64,000 nucleotides of DNA from Bacillota bacterium (GTDB lineage Bacteria > Bacillota > Clostridia > TANB77 > CAG-465): NCBI GenBank assembly GCA_023460515.1, contig JAEWPS010000038.1, forward strand, positions 124,001 to 188,000, read 5' to 3'. The translations under genes and the position numbers were made by a program. The notes under the pieces are model-generated. The model saw nothing but the letters and a program-made list of their open reading frames with translations, did not search any database and was not told the origin of the DNA. Each line of letters begins with the position of its first letter. The stretch's first letter is position 1. Of this stretch, positions 26,122-36,023 are shown one piece after another.

Positions 26122-26679
26122 CTACTGTTTAAAATCTACGTTTGGAACTTCTTTATCTGCCTCAGTTACCTCTAAATATGGTTTACTTGAAAATCCTGTC
26201 ATTGAAGCAACAATACTAGTTGGAAATCTTTTTATAGTTGTATTAAATGTACCTATTTCATCATTGTAACTTTTTCTTGCAACTGTTATTCTATTTTCAC
26301 TACCTGCTAATTCATCCATTAAGCCTACAAAAGCTGTATCAGATTTTAATGTTGGATAATTTTCTACAAGTACATTTATACTTGTTGTTAACTTGTCATT
26401 TGCTGTTAATCTTTCTTGAGTTGTACCAGTTGACATTTTAGCTCTTGCGGCTGTTACAGAATCTACAAGTGCTAACTCTTGAGATGTTAGTCCTTTTACT
26501 GTACTAACTAAATTAGGAATTAAATCTGCTCTTCTTTTTAATTGATTATCTATTTCAGATTGTTTCACACTAATTCTTTCGTTTGTAGTAACTAAATTAT
26601 TATAAATTGAAGTCCAACTAATAGCTGCGACTACAACAATAGCTAAAATCACTACTAATACCATCATACCTTTTTTCAT
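26122..26679 (-). CDS. lemA: LemA family protein
   Basis: 185 residues: one N-terminal helix (5-25) followed by a helical bundle with the family signature YNNLVTTNERISVKQSEIDNQ, split as YNNLV and RRADLIPNLVSTVKG, and ENRITVARKSYNDEI. Short N-terminus in and coiled domain out. Partner of the downstream TPM-domain protein. RBS AAGGAGG. Confidence 0.94.
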   Translation of the reverse strand: MKKGMMVLVVILAIVVVAAISWTSIYNNLVTTNERISVKQSEIDNQLKRRADLIPNLVSTVKGLTSQELALVDSVTAARAKMSTGTTQERLTANDKLTTSINVLVENYPTLKSDTAFVGLMDELAGSENRITVARKSYNDEIGTFNTTIKRFPTSIVASMTGFSSKPYLEVTEADKEVPNVDFKQ

Positions 26680-26762
26680 TTAAATACCTCCTTGTATTTC
26701 TATATAATATATCATATACCATAGCTTTTGTCAATATATCTAATTTTATTAAACTTATATAC

Positions 26763-27941
26763 TTATCCAACAGAATCTGTTTCAATATCTATTGCTAAAG
26801 GGTTGTTAAATGTTGCTCCTGGTGTTAAAACATAGCATGAGATTGATCCTGTATCTCCATCCATTACCCATATGAAATTACTATCTTTATTAATTGTTTT
26901 TAAAAAATAACTAGTATCAAAAGTGTATATGTTACCTGTATTTTTCCCAATTGCTACTACATTTTTTAGATTATATCCTACATTTTGTAAAGAATTGTTT
27001 ACATTTAACTTTACGTTTGCACCAAAAAACATGATTTCTTCTTTGTTATTTGATATGATTTTTGCCATTTGAATAGTAAGGTCACTTTGTATACTTGATT
27101 TATCTGATAACATTATTGCCATAGTAACTTCATTATTTGAATAATAGTTTTTAACTAATGCTGTTTCAGTATAATCATTAATATAATAATCCATGTGTGT
27201 AAAAGCTGAATTTATAAATTTATCTGTAAATGTATAAGTTAACTTACCATCTCTTGCCTCATTATTAGTAATAGACATAAGTCCTACTCCCATATGACTG
27301 CTAACACCAAGTTTACTTAAAAGATCTACTTCATCATATATACATTTTAATCTATCACCATCTTTATATATTTTAGTAACTATATTTTTATCTTCTAAAA
27401 ATTCATATATTTTATTTCTATAACTTAATTCATTATTTGTTATTTCTTCTGGCAAAGTTCTAGAAGCTGTTACATCTCCATCTGGAGAATTTAATAATAT
27501 ATTCATAGAAGAATATATTTTCATTGAATCAATAACAAAATCCACAAAATCTTTTGGCTGATAACCATAATCTACTATAGTCTCTTTATTAGTTTTTGCT
27601 TTAATACCTGCATTATTACTTGAAGATGTATTAGTATTAGCATTAGTTGTTGTTGTTTGTCCACCTGTTGTTTGGTTATTTTCATTTTTTCCTACTTGTG
27701 TATTTGTATTAACATTACCTTGATTTATTACTTGTTGATCAACATTTTGCCCAGATGCATTCTCATCTACTTTTGTTTTCAATTTAATTTTTTCATATAC
27801 AAATATAGTAATAGTTGCGAATATAAGACACACTAAAACTATTAATGCTACTCTCATAATTATACTTTTACCTTTTTCATACCCTCCATGCTTTACTTTT
27901 AAGTCATCTAATTGTTTATCAACATTATTTTGCTCTTCCAT
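26763..27941 (-). CDS. Single-pass membrane protein with Asn/Thr-rich linker, unknown function
   Basis: 392 residues: cytosolic N-terminus (1-25), one helix (26-49, IIMRVALIVLVCLIFATITIF), a low-complexity Asn/Thr/Gln stretch (about 58-110) and a large outer domain (115-392) with no known motif. The outer domain has regularly spaced aromatic and Asp/Asn residues (DFVDFVIDSMKIYSS, YYSNNEVTMAIML, GDTGSISCYVLTPG). Probably surface exposed. No family recognised. Confidence 0.7.
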   Translation of the reverse strand: MEEQNNVDKQLDDLKVKHGGYEKGKSIIMRVALIVLVCLIFATITIFVYEKIKLKTKVDENASGQNVDQQVINQGNVNTNTQVGKNENNQTTGGQTTTTNANTNTSSSNNAGIKAKTNKETIVDYGYQPKDFVDFVIDSMKIYSSMNILLNSPDGDVTASRTLPEEITNNELSYRNKIYEFLEDKNIVTKIYKDGDRLKCIYDEVDLLSKLGVSSHMGVGLMSITNNEARDGKLTYTFTDKFINSAFTHMDYYINDYTETALVKNYYSNNEVTMAIMLSDKSSIQSDLTIQMAKIISNNKEEIMFFGANVKLNVNNSLQNVGYNLKNVVAIGKNTGNIYTFDTSYFLKTINKDSNFIWVMDGDTGSISCYVLTPGATFNNPLAIDIETDSVG

Positions 27942-28040
27942 AATATAAAACCTCCATAAATTTTACCATATATTAATTATACATAATAACCAAAAAAATA
28001 CAATATGTTACAAAAAAATACTTTCAATTACATATAAAAA

Positions 28041-28086
28041 AATAATGAAACTTTAAACCACAATTAGCTTTACAAATTTCATTATT
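28041..28086 (-). terminator. Terminator of the flavodoxin operon
   Basis: AATAATGAAA (28041-28050) and TTTCATTATT (28077-28086), then T7 on the minus strand. Confidence 0.7.
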
Positions 28087-28102
28087 TTTAATATTAAAAT
28101 AT

Positions 28103-28582
28103 TTATTTTACTTTATTTATTTCTTCAACAAATCTATCTATATTTTCAGGCAATATTTTAGCTTCTTTTTTATCTCCTGCATTCTTAGTTACCATTTTAA
28201 CAATAAATTTATCTAAACCTTTTTGTTTATTTATATCTAGTTCTCCACCAAAACTATCACAAATAATTGCATTATCTAATAGTTCTTTAGGTAAATTTGT
28301 TTCAAAGTATTGCTTAGTATTTTCAACAGTTCCACAACATACGTAAAATGCTGCCTTCTTTGTTTTTAATATTTCCATGTTATTTTTAATAAACTTCTTT
28401 ACTTTACCATGCATCATTCCCATTCTAATAGATGCACCAATAATAATTAAATCATAATTAGCAATATTAACATCACTATGAGCTAAATCTACAATAGTTA
28501 CATTTTCTAACTTTTCACTCACAATTTCTGCGCACTTTTCAGTTGTACCTGTCTTGCTAGCATAAACCAATAATATATTCAT
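28103..28582 (-). CDS. Flavodoxin-domain protein
   Basis: 159 residues with the FMN phosphate loop ASKTGTTEKCAEIV (residues 8-21), the 60s loop IIGASIRMGMMHGKVKKF and the AAFYVCCGTVENTKQYF strand, as in the HemG-like and FldA-like flavodoxin domain family of Firmicutes. A cytosolic FMN electron carrier or oxidoreductase. RBS AAGGAGAG. Probably co-transcribed with the two small membrane protein genes upstream. Confidence 0.88.
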   Translation of the reverse strand: MNILLVYASKTGTTEKCAEIVSEKLENVTIVDLAHSDVNIANYDLIIIGASIRMGMMHGKVKKFIKNNMEILKTKKAAFYVCCGTVENTKQYFETNLPKELLDNAIICDSFGGELDINKQKGLDKFIVKMVTKNAGDKKEAKILPENIDRFVEEINKVK

Positions 28583-28643
28583 AATATCTCTCCTTCTTTT
28601 AAAACATTATATAACATAAGGTTATTTATTAATACCTTTTATG

Positions 28644-29288
28644 TTACTTCTCTTCAACTTTACCTTCAAATATTCCATCTTGATTAATATCTATATAATC
28701 TAAACATATTTCACTGTTATAGTGCTTTAAAGTTTTAACAATCATGTTATAATCAATTGAAGAAAACTCTTTTATCTTAATCATCGCCCATGAATTATAT
28801 GTATCTATTAAACCATTATGATGAACAACATATCCATATAAAGTATTATGACAAAGCTCTGAAACCTTCTTTACTTCAGTTATTTTATCATTAAATTTAT
28901 TGGCAGGTAATTTATCTTCGTAACTTAACATTGAATTTAATATATTATATATTTTAGCAAGTGCACTATCACACTCTTTCAATGCACTAACTGCTTTAGG
29001 TTCTTTAGTTACCATATCAATATATTTTCCACTAGTAATTTGGTTAGAAATATATCCATTATTTACAGTAAAGAAAACTTCTCTACTTTTTTCAAACTCT
29101 TTATCTAAATTAAGAAACTCGTTATATGCATTTTCTTCAGCAATACTTTTTTGCTTGTTATAATCTAGATATTTTAAACCACAAAATATTCCTAATGCAA
29201 TTATAACTAAAACTATACAAATAATTATATACTTTTTAAAATTACTTTTTAATTTGATCTCTAAATCATTATTGTTATTTTCTTTCAT
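28644..29288 (-). CDS. Membrane-anchored helical protein, unknown function
   Basis: 214 residues: a basic-acidic N-terminus (1-17), one helix (18-39), then a largely helical outer domain with DYNKQKSIAEENAYNEF and a regular Leu/Lys pattern. No conserved motif recognised. RBS AAAGGAG. Lies 26 bp after a two-helix small protein and 61 bp before the flavodoxin gene. Confidence 0.65.
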   Translation of the reverse strand: MKENNNNDLEIKLKSNFKKYIIICIVLVIIALGIFCGLKYLDYNKQKSIAEENAYNEFLNLDKEFEKSREVFFTVNNGYISNQITSGKYIDMVTKEPKAVSALKECDSALAKIYNILNSMLSYEDKLPANKFNDKITEVKKVSELCHNTLYGYVVHHNGLIDTYNSWAMIKIKEFSSIDYNMIVKTLKHYNSEICLDYIDINQDGIFEGKVEEK

Positions 29289-29314
29289 ATCTTCTCCTTT
29301 ACATTAAATTCAAT

Positions 29315-29542
29315 TTATTTATGATGATCTGTAAACTCTTCAAACATAACATGCTCTTCCAAAGTATTATCTTCATCCTCTTTTTGTTTTACACCTTTAA
29401 CGTAATTGTTACTTCTACCATGAATAATAGCAGATATAATAAACAGTATAATCATTACAGGAAACAGCAATAAAAACATCATACCATTAAATGCCCCTAA
29501 TATACATATAATAATAAATAATATAACAAATGTAGCTATCAC
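29315..29542 (-). CDS. Small two-helix membrane protein
   Basis: 75 residues starting at GTG with AAAGGAGG upstream. Two closely spaced hydrophobic helices fill the first 42 residues, followed by a charged tail (KQKEDEDNTLEEHV). Function unknown; first gene of the small operon. Confidence 0.6.
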   Translation of the reverse strand: MIATFVILFIIICILGAFNGMMFLLLFPVMIILFIISAIIHGRSNNYVKGVKQKEDEDNTLEEHVMFEEFTDHHK

Positions 29543-29743
29543 TTAAATTGCCTCCTTTAAAACATATTAATTAAAATACTTTTCATAAATGATTATAAAA
29601 ACTACAGTATTCTAATTGTAATTTAGAATTAACAATCAAATCATTTATCTAAAAACATTATATGATTTTGTACTATTTTGTTTTATTATATCATTTATGC
29701 ATTTTTTTGTAAATAGTAAGTTAAAAAATATTATGTTTAATAT

Positions 29744-29784
29744 AATAAATAGGAGTAGAAAACTAAATTCCACTCCTATTTATT
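29744..29784 (-). terminator. Terminator of the DUF362 gene
   Basis: AATAAATAGGAGT (29744-29756) pairs perfectly with ACTCCTATTTATT (29772-29784). The U tract after it is weak. Confidence 0.7.
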
Positions 29785-29801
29785 ATATAATTATTACATC
29801 T

Positions 29802-30920
29802 TTAATTTATCTTTATAAGTTCATATTCCATACTACCTATACCGATTTCTTCTGCATATTCTAAACCAAATTTCCAATTAGTATTTGGATGTGTTATATT
29901 AAAATTATCTGTATCTTGTACTTTAGGTACATTTATCTCTAATAAACTGTTTTTAATTGGTTGTTCTTTATTAGCTAAATCTGCACAAGCCATATCTAAG
30001 GCAACTGGGTCAAATGATGCAAGCATCCCTATATTGGGTATAATTGGTATATCATTTTCTGAGTGACAATCACAATTTGGAGATACATCTACTATTAAAC
30101 TAATATGAAAATTAGGTTTATCTTTAAGAACTGCTTTAGTATATTCCGCTATTTTCATATTTAATATATCATTTGATTCATCTCCTGAAGCAGATATTGC
30201 ATCATAATTACATATTCCTATACATCTACCACAACCTACACACTTATTTATATCAATAGAAGCTATATTCTCCTCATTATATGATATCGCATTGTGTGCA
30301 CATATTTTTATACACTTTTTACATTTAACACATTTATTAGATCTTACAAATGGTTTACCTGCACTATGCATTTCCATTTTACCAGCTCTAGAACCTGCTC
30401 CCATTCCTATATTTTTAAGTGCTCCACCAAATCCAGTACATTCATGTCCTTTAAAATGATTAAGTGAAATTAATATATCTGCATCTGCTATAGCCCTACC
30501 AATTTTAGCTTGTTTTACATATTTACCATCTACATCTATTAACTCTTCATCTGTTCCTTTAAGTCCATCTGCTATTATTACATGACATCCTGTTGAAAAA
30601 GGATTATATCCATTTTCATATGCAGCATCTAAATGATCTAATGCATTTTTTCTTCTTCCAACATATAACGTGTTACAATCTGTTAAAAATGGTTTTCCAC
30701 CTAATTCTTTAACTAAATCTACAACTACTTTAGAATAGTTTGGACGTAAATATGCTAAGTTACCAGGTTCGCCAAAATGAATTTTAATAGCAGTAAATTT
30801 ATTTTTAAAATCTATATTTTCTATTCCAGCTTTTTTTATTAATCTTTCTAATTTTTGAAGTAAATTATTACCCGGTCTTGCTTTAAAATCTGTGTAGTAT
30901 ACTTTAGACATTTCACTCAT
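29802..30920 (-). CDS. DUF362 protein with two 4Fe-4S clusters
   Basis: 372 residues. The DUF362 core surrounds FKNKFTAIKIHFGEPGN, FLTDCNTLYVGRR and ILISLNHFKGHECTGFGGALKN. Two ferredoxin motifs sit in the C-terminal half: CVKCKKCIKICAHNAI and CVGCGRCIGICNYDAI. No Tat or Sec signal is seen, so cytosolic. DUF362 ferredoxins are common in anaerobes and presumed to shuttle electrons; the partner is unknown. Confidence 0.9.
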   Translation of the reverse strand: MSEMSKVYYTDFKARPGNNLLQKLERLIKKAGIENIDFKNKFTAIKIHFGEPGNLAYLRPNYSKVVVDLVKELGGKPFLTDCNTLYVGRRKNALDHLDAAYENGYNPFSTGCHVIIADGLKGTDEELIDVDGKYVKQAKIGRAIADADILISLNHFKGHECTGFGGALKNIGMGAGSRAGKMEMHSAGKPFVRSNKCVKCKKCIKICAHNAISYNEENIASIDINKCVGCGRCIGICNYDAISASGDESNDILNMKIAEYTKAVLKDKPNFHISLIVDVSPNCDCHSENDIPIIPNIGMLASFDPVALDMACADLANKEQPIKNSLLEINVPKVQDTDNFNITHPNTNWKFGLEYAEEIGIGSMEYELIKIN

Positions 30921-30997
30921 TTTTATATTCTCCTTTTTAATTCATTTATATTATACTACATTATTTAATGCAAGTAAATCTTTTATATGACTAAAAT

Positions 30998-31684
30998 TTA
31001 TTTATATAAATCTAGCTCAATTTTACCATCTTTTATTTCTATTATTCTATCTGCTTTTTCTGCAACTTTTCTATCATGAGTTATAATTATAAAAGTCGTT
31101 TTGTACTTAATATTTATCTCTCTTAGAAGGTTATATATTTTTTCTGTTGATTCAGAATCAAGATTACCTGTTGGTTCATCTGCAAGTATTATCTTTGGAT
31201 TATTCATAAGTGCTCTTGCTATTGCAGTTCTTTGCTGCTGACCACCTGAAATCATAGTAGATTTTTTATTTTTAAAATCAGACAAACCTACAAGCTCTAA
31301 TAATTCTTCTGCTCTTTTAATTGCATCTTTAGATACTTTTTTATTACTAATTTTATATGGTAATAATACATTTTCAAGTACAGTAAATTCTGGAAGTAAA
31401 TAATGAAACTGAAATACAAATCCTATCTTAACATTTCTTAGTAATGCTAGTTCATTTTTTTTCATTAAATCAGTTCTTTTTCCGTCTATGTATATTTCAC
31501 CACTGCTAGGCTTGTCTAAAGTACCGATAATATTTAGTAGTGTACTTTTTCCACTACCAGATTGTCCAATTATTGAATTAAAACTACCTTCTTCAATATC
31601 TAAAGATATATCAAACAATACTTTTGTTTTAATTCCTTTTTCATATGTTTTATTAATATTTTTTAGTTCAATTATCTTAGCCAT
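30998..31684 (-). CDS. ABC transporter ATP-binding protein (LolD/MacB type)
   Basis: 228 residues: Walker A GQSGSGKST, Q-loop FVFQFHYLLPEFT, signature SGGQQQRTAIARAL and Walker B ILADEPTGNLD, all of the MacB/LolD class. It overlaps the FtsX-like permease gene by eight bases. In monoderms such pairs pull substrates out of or away from the membrane (mechanotransmission), often for peptide antibiotic resistance. Confidence 0.92.
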   Translation of the reverse strand: MAKIIELKNINKTYEKGIKTKVLFDISLDIEEGSFNSIIGQSGSGKSTLLNIIGTLDKPSSGEIYIDGKRTDLMKKNELALLRNVKIGFVFQFHYLLPEFTVLENVLLPYKISNKKVSKDAIKRAEELLELVGLSDFKNKKSTMISGGQQQRTAIARALMNNPKIILADEPTGNLDSESTEKIYNLLREINIKYKTTFIIITHDRKVAEKADRIIEIKDGKIELDLYK

Positions 31685-32828
31685 TTCTAATTACCTCCAT
31701 AGGATCTAATTTAGATGAATTTATAGCAGGAATTATTGATGCTATTGAAGATGATATTATTGCAATTATTCCTGATGTTATTATAAATCCTCCATCTATA
31801 TATAGAGCTACCACTGGTGTTCCATTAGCAGTAACAGCAAACTTAGTAAAACTCCATGCTAAACCAAGTCCAAAAACTATTCCTAAAATAGCACCTAAAA
31901 CTCCTAATATAATACCTTGAAATAGAAATATTAAACTAGATTTAGTATTATTAATACCCATTGCTTTAAGTATACCTAATTGTTTAAATTTTTGAGATAC
32001 AGTTATACTAAGTACACTTGCTATTCCTAATACCACAGAAACCAAAACAAAAAATTGTATCATTATACTAGATATACTTTGTCCACTTAAACCACTTAAT
32101 AGTTGTGCATTCTGTGCTTTCCAATTTTGTACAACTAAATTTTTATACATGTCTTTTTGTATAAATAACTCGGCAATACTATCAGCTTTAAATACATCAT
32201 TTACCTGTATCTCTATAGAAGTTACTTTATTACCATAATTAAATAAATTCTGAACTACATCCATATTTGCTATTATCCATAATTTATTAATTGATGAAAC
32301 TTTTAAATCATATACTCCTGAAATTTCAAACTCTTTTTTAATACCTTCTGGAGTTATAATTTCATAAGTATCACCAATTTTACAATCCAATTCTTTTTTT
32401 AAATCTATTCCAATTAAAATCTGGTTATCATAAATAGGTTTAGTACCTTCAACTATTATATCATAGATTTTATATATATCATTTGGTTTATCTATACCTC
32501 TTATTAGTACAGGATAAGAATCATTATTAGCTTTTAAAAATGCGTTCTTATCTACAGATGTTGAAACATATTTAATGCCTTCTATACTTAAAGCTTCATC
32601 AGCTTTTAGAGTATAATCTGTTATTCCATTTGTATTTTTCTCTGGTAATATTGTAATATGTGGTGAACTACCAACAGTTTTTTCAACTAAATCCTTTTGA
32701 AGTCCTTGAATAAGTGAACCTATAAATATCTGAACTGAGACACCAATAGCTATACCAATGACTATAAGGATAGTTTGTCCTTTATTTGCTCTAAGAAATC
32801 TTGAAGCAATTCCGAAAGAAAATCCCAT
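31677..32828 (-). CDS. FtsX/LolE-like ABC permease
   Basis: 383 residues from the ATG at 32826-32828, nine bases after GGGAGG; the longer frame from 32861 would run back into the upstream gene. One N-terminal helix, a large outer domain (about 50-255, MacB_PCD type) and three C-terminal helices of the FtsX domain (IMIQFFVLVSVVLGIASVLSI, FLFQGIILGVLGAILGI, IITSGIIAIISSSIASIIPA). Works with the downstream ATPase. Confidence 0.9.
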   Translation of the reverse strand: MGFSFGIASRFLRANKGQTILIVIGIAIGVSVQIFIGSLIQGLQKDLVEKTVGSSPHITILPEKNTNGITDYTLKADEALSIEGIKYVSTSVDKNAFLKANNDSYPVLIRGIDKPNDIYKIYDIIVEGTKPIYDNQILIGIDLKKELDCKIGDTYEIITPEGIKKEFEISGVYDLKVSSINKLWIIANMDVVQNLFNYGNKVTSIEIQVNDVFKADSIAELFIQKDMYKNLVVQNWKAQNAQLLSGLSGQSISSIMIQFFVLVSVVLGIASVLSITVSQKFKQLGILKAMGINNTKSSLIFLFQGIILGVLGAILGIVFGLGLAWSFTKFAVTANGTPVVALYIDGGFIITSGIIAIISSSIASIIPAINSSKLDPMEVIRNG

Positions 32829-32829
32829 A

Positions 32830-33474
32830 CTAAATTCCTCCCATCTTATTAATATCATCAAAAGTATCTATATATTTATCTGCACCAATTGTTTTATATA
32901 AATTTTCATCTGATTTAAAAGCAGTGCCACCTACTAGTATTTGAATATTACTTCTTAATTTTTCTTTTATACCATCTATATAATTTTTTGCTGCAACTAA
33001 ATTATAGTAGTTAGTAACACTTATAGCTACATACTCAGGTTTAATATATTCCAAAGCAGCTAAAAAATCTGACTTTGGTGTATTACTTCCAACAAATATA
33101 GACTCATAACCAGAAATACTAAATAAATCAGTTATCATTCTAGCGCCTATATCATGATATTCTTCTTGTGGACATAGAACAACTACTTTTCCCTTTTTTT
33201 GATCTATTTTAACTTTTGATTCATCAATAACATAAGTATAACAAGATTCTATAACAGTTCTAACAATTCCACTTCTAATATGTTCCTGCCATATACAAAT
33301 ATTTTTTTCATTAACTTTACAAGTTATATTTTCCATTAAGGGTTTAATAATATCTTGATATAACTCAACTATTCCAACTTTTTTTTCATCAAGTAATTTC
33401 TTTACAAATTTTACACATTCATATCTGTCTTCACTTTCTAATAATTTTAAAAAACTGTTGTAATACTCTTCCAT
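32830..33474 (-). CDS. Cobalamin-binding-domain protein
   Basis: 214 residues: an N-terminal helical cap (about 1-90, with WQEHIRSG) and a Rossmann-like B12-binding domain (95-214). The expected DxHxxG appears as EYHDIG, with His107 as probable cobalt ligand, followed by FVGSNTPKSDFL, AISVTNYYN and ILVGGTAF. No catalytic or DNA-binding domain, so a B12 carrier or sensor. The stop codon lies one base before the start of the ABC permease, giving strict coupling to an exporter, an unusual context. Confidence 0.88.
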   Translation of the reverse strand: MEEYYNSFLKLLESEDRYECVKFVKKLLDEKKVGIVELYQDIIKPLMENITCKVNEKNICIWQEHIRSGIVRTVIESCYTYVIDESKVKIDQKKGKVVVLCPQEEYHDIGARMITDLFSISGYESIFVGSNTPKSDFLAALEYIKPEYVAISVTNYYNLVAAKNYIDGIKEKLRSNIQILVGGTAFKSDENLYKTIGADKYIDTFDDINKMGGI

Positions 33475-33524
33475 ATTAATACCTCCATATTAACTATTTT
33501 TATTTATATATTTTAATTACTGTT

Positions 33525-34268
33525 TTAAAGCATCTTCTTTAAATACCCTTCATTTAATAAATGAACAGTTTCAAACTTACCATTGTTAAAAACAGCCCAA
33601 TTATTAAAAATACAAGGCATATTTTTGGCTTTTTCTAAACTATCTACTTTTAATAAATCTATTTCTATTTTATTATTTTCACAATATTCTTTTATTTGCA
33701 ATATACAATTAGGAATGTACGGACATTGTAATCCATAATATATTGTAAGTTTCTTTGAATCTATACTTTGTTTTTTAGCGTTACTCGTAAAACTTGGTTT
33801 AGTACCATCAAAAGAAAGTGCTAATAATTCATATTCATTATCTATTGTATCAACAACTTCAAACCCAAACTTTTGCATAAACTTTTTATCTGATAAAAAA
33901 GGTATTTTCTTTTTTGAACTAATGATACATACTCCAGACTTTTTGTTTTGTTTAGCATCTTCAATACAATACTCTAACAAACTTTTTCCATATCCCTTTC
34001 CTTTAAAACTACCAGATACCCAAAGGCAATAAATATATATATAATTATTCCCTAGAACAGGTACCCAAGCATTTTCAAGAGGAGCATATTCAATGAAAAC
34101 TTTTGCTTTTTCATCTAACTTTCTAAAAACATGACCTTCTTTAATTCTCTCTTTAAGCCACTCTTTTTTACATTCAACACCTACTTGATGTTTTTTATCT
34201 GCAATTGCACAACATACATGTTCATTTGCTATATTATCTATTGTTAAATTAATAAAATTATCTTTCAT
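33525..34268 (-). CDS. GNAT acetyltransferase with YoaP C-terminal domain
   Basis: 247 residues. The N-terminal GNAT domain shows the acetyl-CoA loop GKGYGKSLLEYC preceded by YIYCLWVSG. The C-terminal third (about 170-247) is thioredoxin-like with YYGLQCPYIPNCILQI and ends ESxHLLNEGYLKK-like, matching the YoaP extension. Substrate unknown. RBS AGGAGG. Confidence 0.85.
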   Translation of the reverse strand: MKDNFINLTIDNIANEHVCCAIADKKHQVGVECKKEWLKERIKEGHVFRKLDEKAKVFIEYAPLENAWVPVLGNNYIYIYCLWVSGSFKGKGYGKSLLEYCIEDAKQNKKSGVCIISSKKKIPFLSDKKFMQKFGFEVVDTIDNEYELLALSFDGTKPSFTSNAKKQSIDSKKLTIYYGLQCPYIPNCILQIKEYCENNKIEIDLLKVDSLEKAKNMPCIFNNWAVFNNGKFETVHLLNEGYLKKML

Positions 34269-34432
34269 TTTTACCTCCTATATACATATATAATTATATC
34301 ATATTTATTTTTTTATTAAAAATTCTAAGGAAAGCTATAATTATTCTCTTTAAAAGGGATTACAATAACTTCTAGTATTAACAATTCTGTTGTACAAGCA
34401 TATTATATAAAATAGAAAGGAGTGATTAAAAC

Positions 34433-34951
34433 ATGAATGATTACTATAATCCATACGGATACTATGGTTTCTCACCAATACATAGTGTATATAGAGATTA
34501 TCCATATATACGAAGCACACCAATGAACGATACAAATATTCCAATAAGACTGGAAGATTATGGTCCGCAGCCATTTGTAGTTAATATTAATAATGTTACT
34601 AAACAAAATAACTATTACCGTACCGCGTTATGGACTGGGAAACATTTACAAGTTACATTAATGAGTATAAATGTTAATGAATCTATAGGGTTAGAAATGC
34701 ATCCTAATCTTGATCAATTTGTACGTATAGAGCAAGGTCAAGGTATAGTTATGATTGGAGATAACAAAGACGATTTAAATTATAAAAGAGTCGTTTCAGA
34801 TGATTTTGTCTTCATTATACCAGCTGGAAAATGGCACAACCTTGTTAATACCGGTAATATGCCTATTAAGTTATATTCTATTTATGCACCACCAGAGCAT
34901 CCTCAAGGAACAGTACATAAAACTAAACAAGAAGCTGAAGCTGCTAAATAA
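34433..34951 (+). CDS. Cupin protein with Tyr-rich N-terminus
   Basis: 172 residues: a Tyr/Pro-rich N-terminal segment (DYYNPYGYYGF and so on, residues 3-40), then a single cupin barrel with motif 1 GLEMHPNLDQFVRIEQGQG and motif 2 PAGKWHNLVNTG. It has one His in motif 1 plus Gln and Glu, and one His in motif 2, so a metal site is possible. This type is frequent in Clostridia; the Tyr-rich head might be a crosslinking or surface tail. Followed by an intrinsic terminator. Confidence 0.85.
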   Translation: MNDYYNPYGYYGFSPIHSVYRDYPYIRSTPMNDTNIPIRLEDYGPQPFVVNINNVTKQNNYYRTALWTGKHLQVTLMSINVNESIGLEMHPNLDQFVRIEQGQGIVMIGDNKDDLNYKRVVSDDFVFIIPAGKWHNLVNTGNMPIKLYSIYAPPEHPQGTVHKTKQEAEAAK

Positions 34952-34981
34952 AAGATTTAATATAAAAATTAAATAATAACT

Positions 34982-35017
34982 AAACTGTATATTTATTAGA
35001 AATTTATACAGTTTTTT
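34982..35017 (+). terminator. Terminator of the cupin gene
   Basis: AACTGTATA (34983-34991) and TATACAGTT (35005-35013), followed by T6. It may also serve the convergent gene ending at 35020. Confidence 0.85.
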
Positions 35018-35019
35018 AT

Positions 35020-35781
35020 TTAATAACTCATATAATTTGTTTTTAAAAAATCTATCCACTCATTAAATATTTCTTCTTCACTTTTATTAAATGTTTTGTT
35101 ATAATCTGTGCTAGATATTAATTCTAAAACTTTGTCCATTCCATATGTTATATCTAAAAACTCAATATACGTATAAGATATTGGATATAATCCAGAGTTA
35201 CCAAATTCTATTGGATTACTTATTTTTGTATCATTAAAATTAGGTAATGATTTAAAAATATAGTTTGACTTAGTGTTACCAGAGATATATCCTGCCATTC
35301 CCTCATTTAAAAACTTAGATAATTTAGGATTTATATTCCACATTAACGTATGTACATATTCGTGTAATGTTGCATCAACAATACTATTATAGTCATGTTC
35401 TGTTCCCGGATTATTTGGAGATACTATTATAACTTTATTTTCTACGTTATCTCCTATATACCATTTAGGTCCAAATATTTTCCCTAATAATCCATACTTC
35501 TTAATATGAAATTCATCTATATTTCTGTATACATATATTTCTGTTTTATATGTTGGTGTTAAACTTATAGATTCAGATATTTTTGAGTAACCTGAATTTA
35601 GTTTTTCTGCTATATCTTTAACTGCATTTTCATCTTCTTTTTCATAAAATATACTAAAATTACTTGATTCATACTTTAGCATTGTAGATGATTTCAAATT
35701 AAAAGTTGGTATAAATGTTGTTAATACAATTAAACATATCACAACTATAACTATACCTAATATTTTTAAACCTTTTTTCAT
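35020..35781 (-). CDS. Membrane-anchored zinc metalloprotease-like protein (HExxH)
   Basis: 253 residues from the ATG at 35779-35781, with GGAGG eight bases before. One N-terminal helix (residues 5-24), then an outer domain with the zinc motif HEYVH and the downstream NEGMAGYISG providing the third ligand Glu, a gluzincin of the peptidase MA-like type. The region TYKTEIYVYRNIDEFHIKKYG precedes it. Probably cleaves or binds peptides at the outer face. It is the last core gene before the defence island. Confidence 0.85.
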   Translation of the reverse strand: MKKGLKILGIVIVVICLIVLTTFIPTFNLKSSTMLKYESSNFSIFYEKEDENAVKDIAEKLNSGYSKISESISLTPTYKTEIYVYRNIDEFHIKKYGLLGKIFGPKWYIGDNVENKVIIVSPNNPGTEHDYNSIVDATLHEYVHTLMWNINPKLSKFLNEGMAGYISGNTKSNYIFKSLPNFNDTKISNPIEFGNSGLYPISYTYIEFLDITYGMDKVLELISSTDYNKTFNKSEEEIFNEWIDFLKTNYMSY

Positions 35782-35978
35782 TTCAATTACCTCCATAGAA
35801 TTTTATATACATCTTATCTTTTGAACCGTAGAATCTTTACTTTGCAGTTAAAAAATTATGAGATACAAATAAGTACATTAACTCACCAAAAGGCTTAGTA
35901 CGTAGCATTTAAGCTATGTTTATTGTATACCTATTTCTTAGTCAAATACATCAAAATACATTGAATATCATCCTGATT

Positions 35979-35997
35979 TGCAGTCAATTTGCAGTCA
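35979..35997. repeat. Left copy of 19-bp direct repeat flanking the defence island
   Basis: TGCAGTCAATTTGCAGTCA; differs at one base from 52819-52837, in the same orientation. Internally it is itself a tandem pair of TGCAGTCA. It lies in a 240-bp gene-free stretch (35782-36023) in which nothing else was recognised. Confidence 0.75.
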
Positions 35998-36023
35998 ATG
36001 GAGTAAAAAATCAAGTGTGAAAA

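Noticed and set aside
35782..35978. Possible extra small gene left of the direct repeat
   Set aside because: Frames are broken by stops on both strands and no ribosome site was found.
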